16,900 nt of DNA. It comes from Gemmatimonadota bacterium. GTDB taxonomy: Bacteria; Gemmatimonadota; Gemmatimonadetes; Longimicrobiales; Longimicrobiaceae. The stretch covers positions 1-16,900 of the forward strand of contig JAHWJJ010000030.1 of the NCBI GenBank assembly GCA_019348475.1, written 5' to 3'. Below, piece by piece: positions 13,798-16,900 of this stretch; within the stretch, counting starts at the first letter, position 1, and each line of letters begins with the position of its first letter. The notes below the pieces were generated by a model. The model saw only the letters and a program-made list of their open reading frames with translations, was not told the origin of the DNA and ran no database searches. The position numbers and the translations under genes are program-made.

Positions 13798-15252
13798 CTA
13801 CTGGCTCACCACCCGCTTCCACTGGCCCGCCGGGAGCACGGAATTCTCGTTCTCCACCTGGTTCAGGATGGCCAGTTCGGGGAGGGGGATCACGGACGGG
13901 TGCTGGCGGTTGAAGTCGGCCAGCGTCATGGGCCGGGTGGTGCGCACCACGTCGATGCGGTTGGGGCGCACGTTCAGCACGGCGGGGTCGTTCACGTCGT
14001 CGAAGCTGAAGATCACCTGGCGGAACGCGGACTCGTACTGCCGGAACCGCTGCGCCGGCGTGTACGCCAGCACCTGGTAGGTGCGGCCGCCGTGCTCGAT
14101 GAAGGCCGCCATTCCGGCGATGACCCCCTGCTGCGTCTGGGCCTGGAAGTATCCCACCACCGCGGGGTTGCCGTTGACGTTCTGCCGCCCGGCCTGCCCG
14201 GGGCGCAGCCCCTGCTGCGAAAAGAAGCGGCGCGCCGCGTCCTCGGCGCCGGCGGCACCCTGCGCCAGGGTGAGCTGCATCACCGCGTCCTGCCGCGGGG
14301 CCAGCGCGTTGACGGCCTGCGGCAGGTTCTGCGTGCGCCACCCCTGCGGAAAGTCGATGCGAAAGCGCAGCTCCGGGTGCAGGAACACGCCGCCCCGAAA
14401 GAAGCCCTGCCGCGGGTCGTCGCCGTACACCAGGCCGTCGATGCGGGCCAGGTACGCGTCGCGCCCCAGCTCCAGCGGCGCGCGGGTCACCGTGTCGGCG
14501 CGCGCCTGCGCGGCGGCGATGCGCTCCGGCTCGGCGGGGTGCGACGCCATCCACGACGGCAGCGCGCTGCGCCCCGACGACTCGCCGATGCGCATAAGGG
14601 TGGCGAAGATGTCGTCCATCTCGCGCACCTCGTACCCCTCGCGCAGGGCGTAGCTGAACCCAAGCTCGTCCGCCTGCCGTTCGGCGTTGCGGCCGTAGCT
14701 GAGAAAGAGCAGCTGCATCCCCGTTTGCGCGAGCCCGCCGAAGCTCTGCGCCGCGCTGGGAAAGAGGATGCTCCCCACCCCCAGCCCCAGCTGCGCCAGC
14801 TGGCCGCGGCTGATCTGGCTCACCGAGTGGCGCGCGGTCACGTGACCGATCTCGTGCCCCAGGATGGCGGCCAACTCCGCCTCCGAGTCGATCAGGTTCA
14901 TCATCCCCCGCGTCATGAAGATGAAGCCGCCGGGGAGCGCGAACGCGTTGGGGGTGGGATCGTCCACCACGCGAAACGTCCACGGCAGCTGGGGGCGCTC
15001 CGACTCGCGCGCCAGCTGCGCGCCCACGCGCTGCACGTACTGCTGCAGCGCCTCGTCTTCCACCAGCCCCAGCTGCTGCGCCACCTCCTGCGCGGCCTGC
15101 TGCCCGATCTGGATCTCCTGCGCCTCGGAGACCAGCGCCAGCTGCCGCCGCCCCGTCACCGGGTTGACGGCGCATCCCGCCGCCAGCACGCACGCCAGCG
15201 CGGCCGCCGCGCACCCGCGCGCCCGCCTCCGAAGCCTCACTCGCTCGGCCAT
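13798..15252 (-). CDS. M48-family metalloprotease lipoprotein
   Basis: A 484-aa exported zinc protease related to the BepA/YfgC and LoiP group, which degrade misfolded envelope proteins. The start at 15252 is preceded by GGAGGAGGGG. The signal sequence ends in a lipobox, LAAG-Cys27. The peptidase domain contains NAFALPGGFIFMTRGMM (102-118), the zinc motif HEIGH (His133, Glu134, His137) and the third ligand in NAERQADELG (Glu191). After the catalytic domain there is no TPR. A C-terminal region instead has a beta-rich domain (ELRFRIDFPQGW) and a closing segment (LADFNRQHPSVIPLPELAIL) seen in other stand-alone M48 lipoproteins. Lipidation and zinc-ligand assignments follow family knowledge. Confidence 0.92.
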   Translation of the reverse strand: MAERVRLRRRARGCAAAALACVLAAGCAVNPVTGRRQLALVSEAQEIQIGQQAAQEVAQQLGLVEDEALQQYVQRVGAQLARESERPQLPWTFRVVDDPTPNAFALPGGFIFMTRGMMNLIDSEAELAAILGHEIGHVTARHSVSQISRGQLAQLGLGVGSILFPSAAQSFGGLAQTGMQLLFLSYGRNAERQADELGFSYALREGYEVREMDDIFATLMRIGESSGRSALPSWMASHPAEPERIAAAQARADTVTRAPLELGRDAYLARIDGLVYGDDPRQGFFRGGVFLHPELRFRIDFPQGWRTQNLPQAVNALAPRQDAVMQLTLAQGAAGAEDAARRFFSQQGLRPGQAGRQNVNGNPAVVGYFQAQTQQGVIAGMAAFIEHGGRTYQVLAYTPAQRFRQYESAFRQVIFSFDDVNDPAVLNVRPNRIDVVRTTRPMTLADFNRQHPSVIPLPELAILNQVENENSVLPAGQWKRVVSQ

Positions 15253-15546
15253 CGTCCCCTCCTCCTCCATGCGCTCGTCATTCGGTCGTGCCGCGCGCGA
15301 GGGGCAAAAAGCACACCCGGCGCGCCGCCCGCGGGAGCAGGAGCCGCGCGTGCACGCATGAGCCACCGGACCTCGCCGCCTTCGTTCCCCCGCGAACGCC
15401 GTGGCCGCGTGTGGAATCGCGTTCGCGGACTCCAGCACCGCGTCCCCGCGGGTGACTTGCGCAGGCGGCCATTTCTGACGATTCTTCGCGACTGCTGCGC
15501 GGGGACGTAGCACCTTCCCCACCATCTCCCCTCGACTTTGCCGACG
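15253..15546. other. Divergent intergenic region
   Basis: About 290 bp between the divergent M48 and hydrolase genes. It must carry both promoters, but no convincing -35/-10 pair stands out; TTGCGC (15457-15462) with GATTCT 17 bases on is a weak candidate for the plus strand. No repeat, RNA gene or further coding frame was seen. Confidence 0.4.
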
Positions 15547-16746
15547 ATGGACCTTCCGCGCATTCGGGTCACGCCGGGCAATTTCATCTCCGGTGCCTTC
15601 AAGCTGCTGATGCTGGGCGCGGTGCTGGTGGTGCTGGTGCCGGGGCTGCGGCAGCGGGCCGCGCCGTACCTGGGCGCGACGGTGAATCCGCTGCGCCAGA
15701 TCGGCACGCAGGACCGGGTGAACACGATTGCGCGGTACGTGCAGCGGCAGGCGCGGAACACCGGCCTTTCTCCGCAGGACCGCGACCTGGCGCGGGTGAT
15801 GAAGGAGATGTTCCCCAACCGCAGCGACGTGATGATGGATCCGTGGGGGCGGCGCTACTTCCTGCGCCGGCGCGGCGACGGATTTCAGGTGGGCTCCGCC
15901 GGCCCGGACGGGCGCCGCGGCACCTCCGACGACATTCTCTCATCCATGCAGTCGCTGCCGCTCCGCGCCCCCGGCAGGCGGGTGGAGGGCCGGCTGTTCG
16001 TCCCGCGGCAGGGCGGGGGACCCTTCGCGGGGGTGATCCTGGCGCACGGGCTGCCGGGAACGGCCGAGGCGTTCACCGGGCGCGCGCTCTACATCGCGCG
16101 GCACGGGGCCGTGGTGATCGCGATCGACGCGCCGTTCAACCGCCGCCCCGGCCCCGCGATGACGCTCACGCCGCGCGACAGCGCCGAGCAGGTGCAGCTG
16201 GTCGTGGACCTGCAGCGCGCCGTGGACGTGCTGCTGACGCGGCCGGACGTGGACCCGGCGCGGCTGGCGTACGTGGGGCGCAGCTACGGCGGCGCGACCG
16301 GCGCGCTGTTCGCGGGCGTGGAGCGGCGGCTGAAGACGTACATCCTGGCCGTGGCGGACGGGGGGATCACCACGCGCTTCACCGCGCCCGGCGCGCCGCC
16401 GCCGCCGCCGGAGCGCGAGGCGCAGGCGCGCGCCTGGCTGGCGGCCATGCAGCCCATCGAAGGGATCCGCTTCGTCGGCCGCGCCAACGGCAGCATCCTC
16501 TTTCAGAACGCGCGGCAGGACCAGTTCGTCTCCATCGAGCGGGCGGAGGCGCTGCACGCGGCGGCCACCGGGGAAAAGGAGGTGCGGTGGTACGATACGC
16601 CGCACGCCCTGGACGCCGCCGCGCACGCGGACCAGCTACGCTGGCTCAGCCAGACCGTCGGCACCACCCCGCCGGGCCCGGAAGACGAGGCCGGTCCGCA
16701 GATCCCGCCGCCGTCCGCGCCGCGCCCGTCGCCCCGCGAGCCGTAG
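15547..16746 (+). CDS. Alpha/beta hydrolase with pseudopilin-like N-terminal segment
   Basis: A 399-aa protein. Residues 13-33 form a membrane helix (FISGAFKLLMLGAVLVVLVPG). Residues about 55-130 include MDPWGRRYFLRRRGDGF and GSAGPDGRRGTSDD (98-129), which closely resemble the DPWG...Y...SxGxDG...DD calcium-binding end of type II secretion pseudopilin GspG. From about 140 on it is an alpha/beta hydrolase of the dienelactone-hydrolase/dipeptidyl-peptidase type: oxyanion-loop LAHGLPG (166-171 region), nucleophile Ser246 in GRSYGG, acid Asp325 in NARQDQF, and His353 in TPHALD. The triad is complete. The Pro-rich C-terminal tail is probably disordered. The substrate is unknown. ATG 15547 is chosen over an in-frame TTG at 15538; no Shine-Dalgarno is evident. 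Confidence 0.82.
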   Translation: MDLPRIRVTPGNFISGAFKLLMLGAVLVVLVPGLRQRAAPYLGATVNPLRQIGTQDRVNTIARYVQRQARNTGLSPQDRDLARVMKEMFPNRSDVMMDPWGRRYFLRRRGDGFQVGSAGPDGRRGTSDDILSSMQSLPLRAPGRRVEGRLFVPRQGGGPFAGVILAHGLPGTAEAFTGRALYIARHGAVVIAIDAPFNRRPGPAMTLTPRDSAEQVQLVVDLQRAVDVLLTRPDVDPARLAYVGRSYGGATGALFAGVERRLKTYILAVADGGITTRFTAPGAPPPPPEREAQARAWLAAMQPIEGIRFVGRANGSILFQNARQDQFVSIERAEALHAAATGEKEVRWYDTPHALDAAAHADQLRWLSQTVGTTPPGPEDEAGPQIPPPSAPRPSPREP

Positions 16747-16835
16747 GGAAGGAGCGGGATGCCGGGGGTCCGAGAGCGGGAGGGCCGCGATCCTGGACCA
16801 GAGGCCGGTCCATCCACCGTGGCGAGGTCTCAGCC

Positions 16836-16892
16836 GGAGCGAATGAATTCGCCGCTGGAAAATCGCGAAGTCCGCCCTGCGCGGACTGCTCC
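16836..16892. repeat. Dispersed palindromic intergenic repeat, copy 2 (inverted)
   Basis: A 57-bp unit bounded by GGAGC and GCTCC, in reverse orientation to 71-130. The stem AGTCCGC (16869-16875) / GCGGACT (16881-16887) is identical to copy 1, while the loop is CCTGC instead of GCA. Stem conserved and loop free suggests that the structure matters. Confidence 0.7.
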
Positions 16893-16900
16893 TGCCGCAC

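Noticed and set aside
13900..15510. 536-codon open frame on the plus strand
   Set aside because: Antisense to the M48 protease, which has a lipobox, zinc motif and ribosome-binding site; the plus-strand translation has no recognisable domain.

Overview
This is a GC-rich stretch of bacterial chromosome. The codon use, the TPR-CHAT and caspase-type peptidases, a DUF6289-like small secreted protein and a dispersed intergenic palindromic repeat suggest a Gemmatimonadota (Longimicrobium-like) genome. That placement is inference from style and gene families; there is no rRNA or other phylogenetic marker here apart from htpG.

Layout. Positions 1-186 hold intergenic hairpins and one copy of a ~60-bp palindromic repeat. 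Positions 186-1788 carry small uncharacterised genes: a helical protein on the minus strand, an 89-aa CWHHP-motif protein and a 100-aa protein with a TTG start on the plus strand, and an 83-aa single-span membrane protein on the minus strand. Positions 1967-3497 are a hipBA-type toxin-antitoxin pair with overlapping genes. Next come an isoprenylcysteine methyltransferase-like membrane protein (3596-4582) and htpG (Hsp90, 4802-6889) with its own promoter and a strong terminator. A convergent small secreted DUF6289-like gene (7035-7310, minus) has a near-consensus promoter.

Positions 7749-13668 are the accessory core. A 1023-aa membrane-anchored TPR-CHAT protease has its His/Cys dyad intact. 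It is followed by a degenerate second copy of its own 3' end, then two paralogous ~265-aa proteins of a family I do not recognise (shared GLCMF, HFxxYxxLF and C-terminal AYNCML motifs), and last a caspase-fold (C14, metacaspase-like) protease. A terminator splits the run into two transcription units. Two distinct clan-CD proteases bracketing a duplicated unknown protein look like a protease-effector or signalling module. Its function is unknown, and no CRISPR, gRAMP, gasdermin or NLR-type partner is visible in the window.

Positions 13798-16746 hold a divergent pair: an M48 metalloprotease lipoprotein (minus) and an alpha/beta hydrolase whose N-terminal half carries a pseudopilin (GspG)-like segment (plus). 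The window ends in a second, inverted copy of the repeat found at its start.
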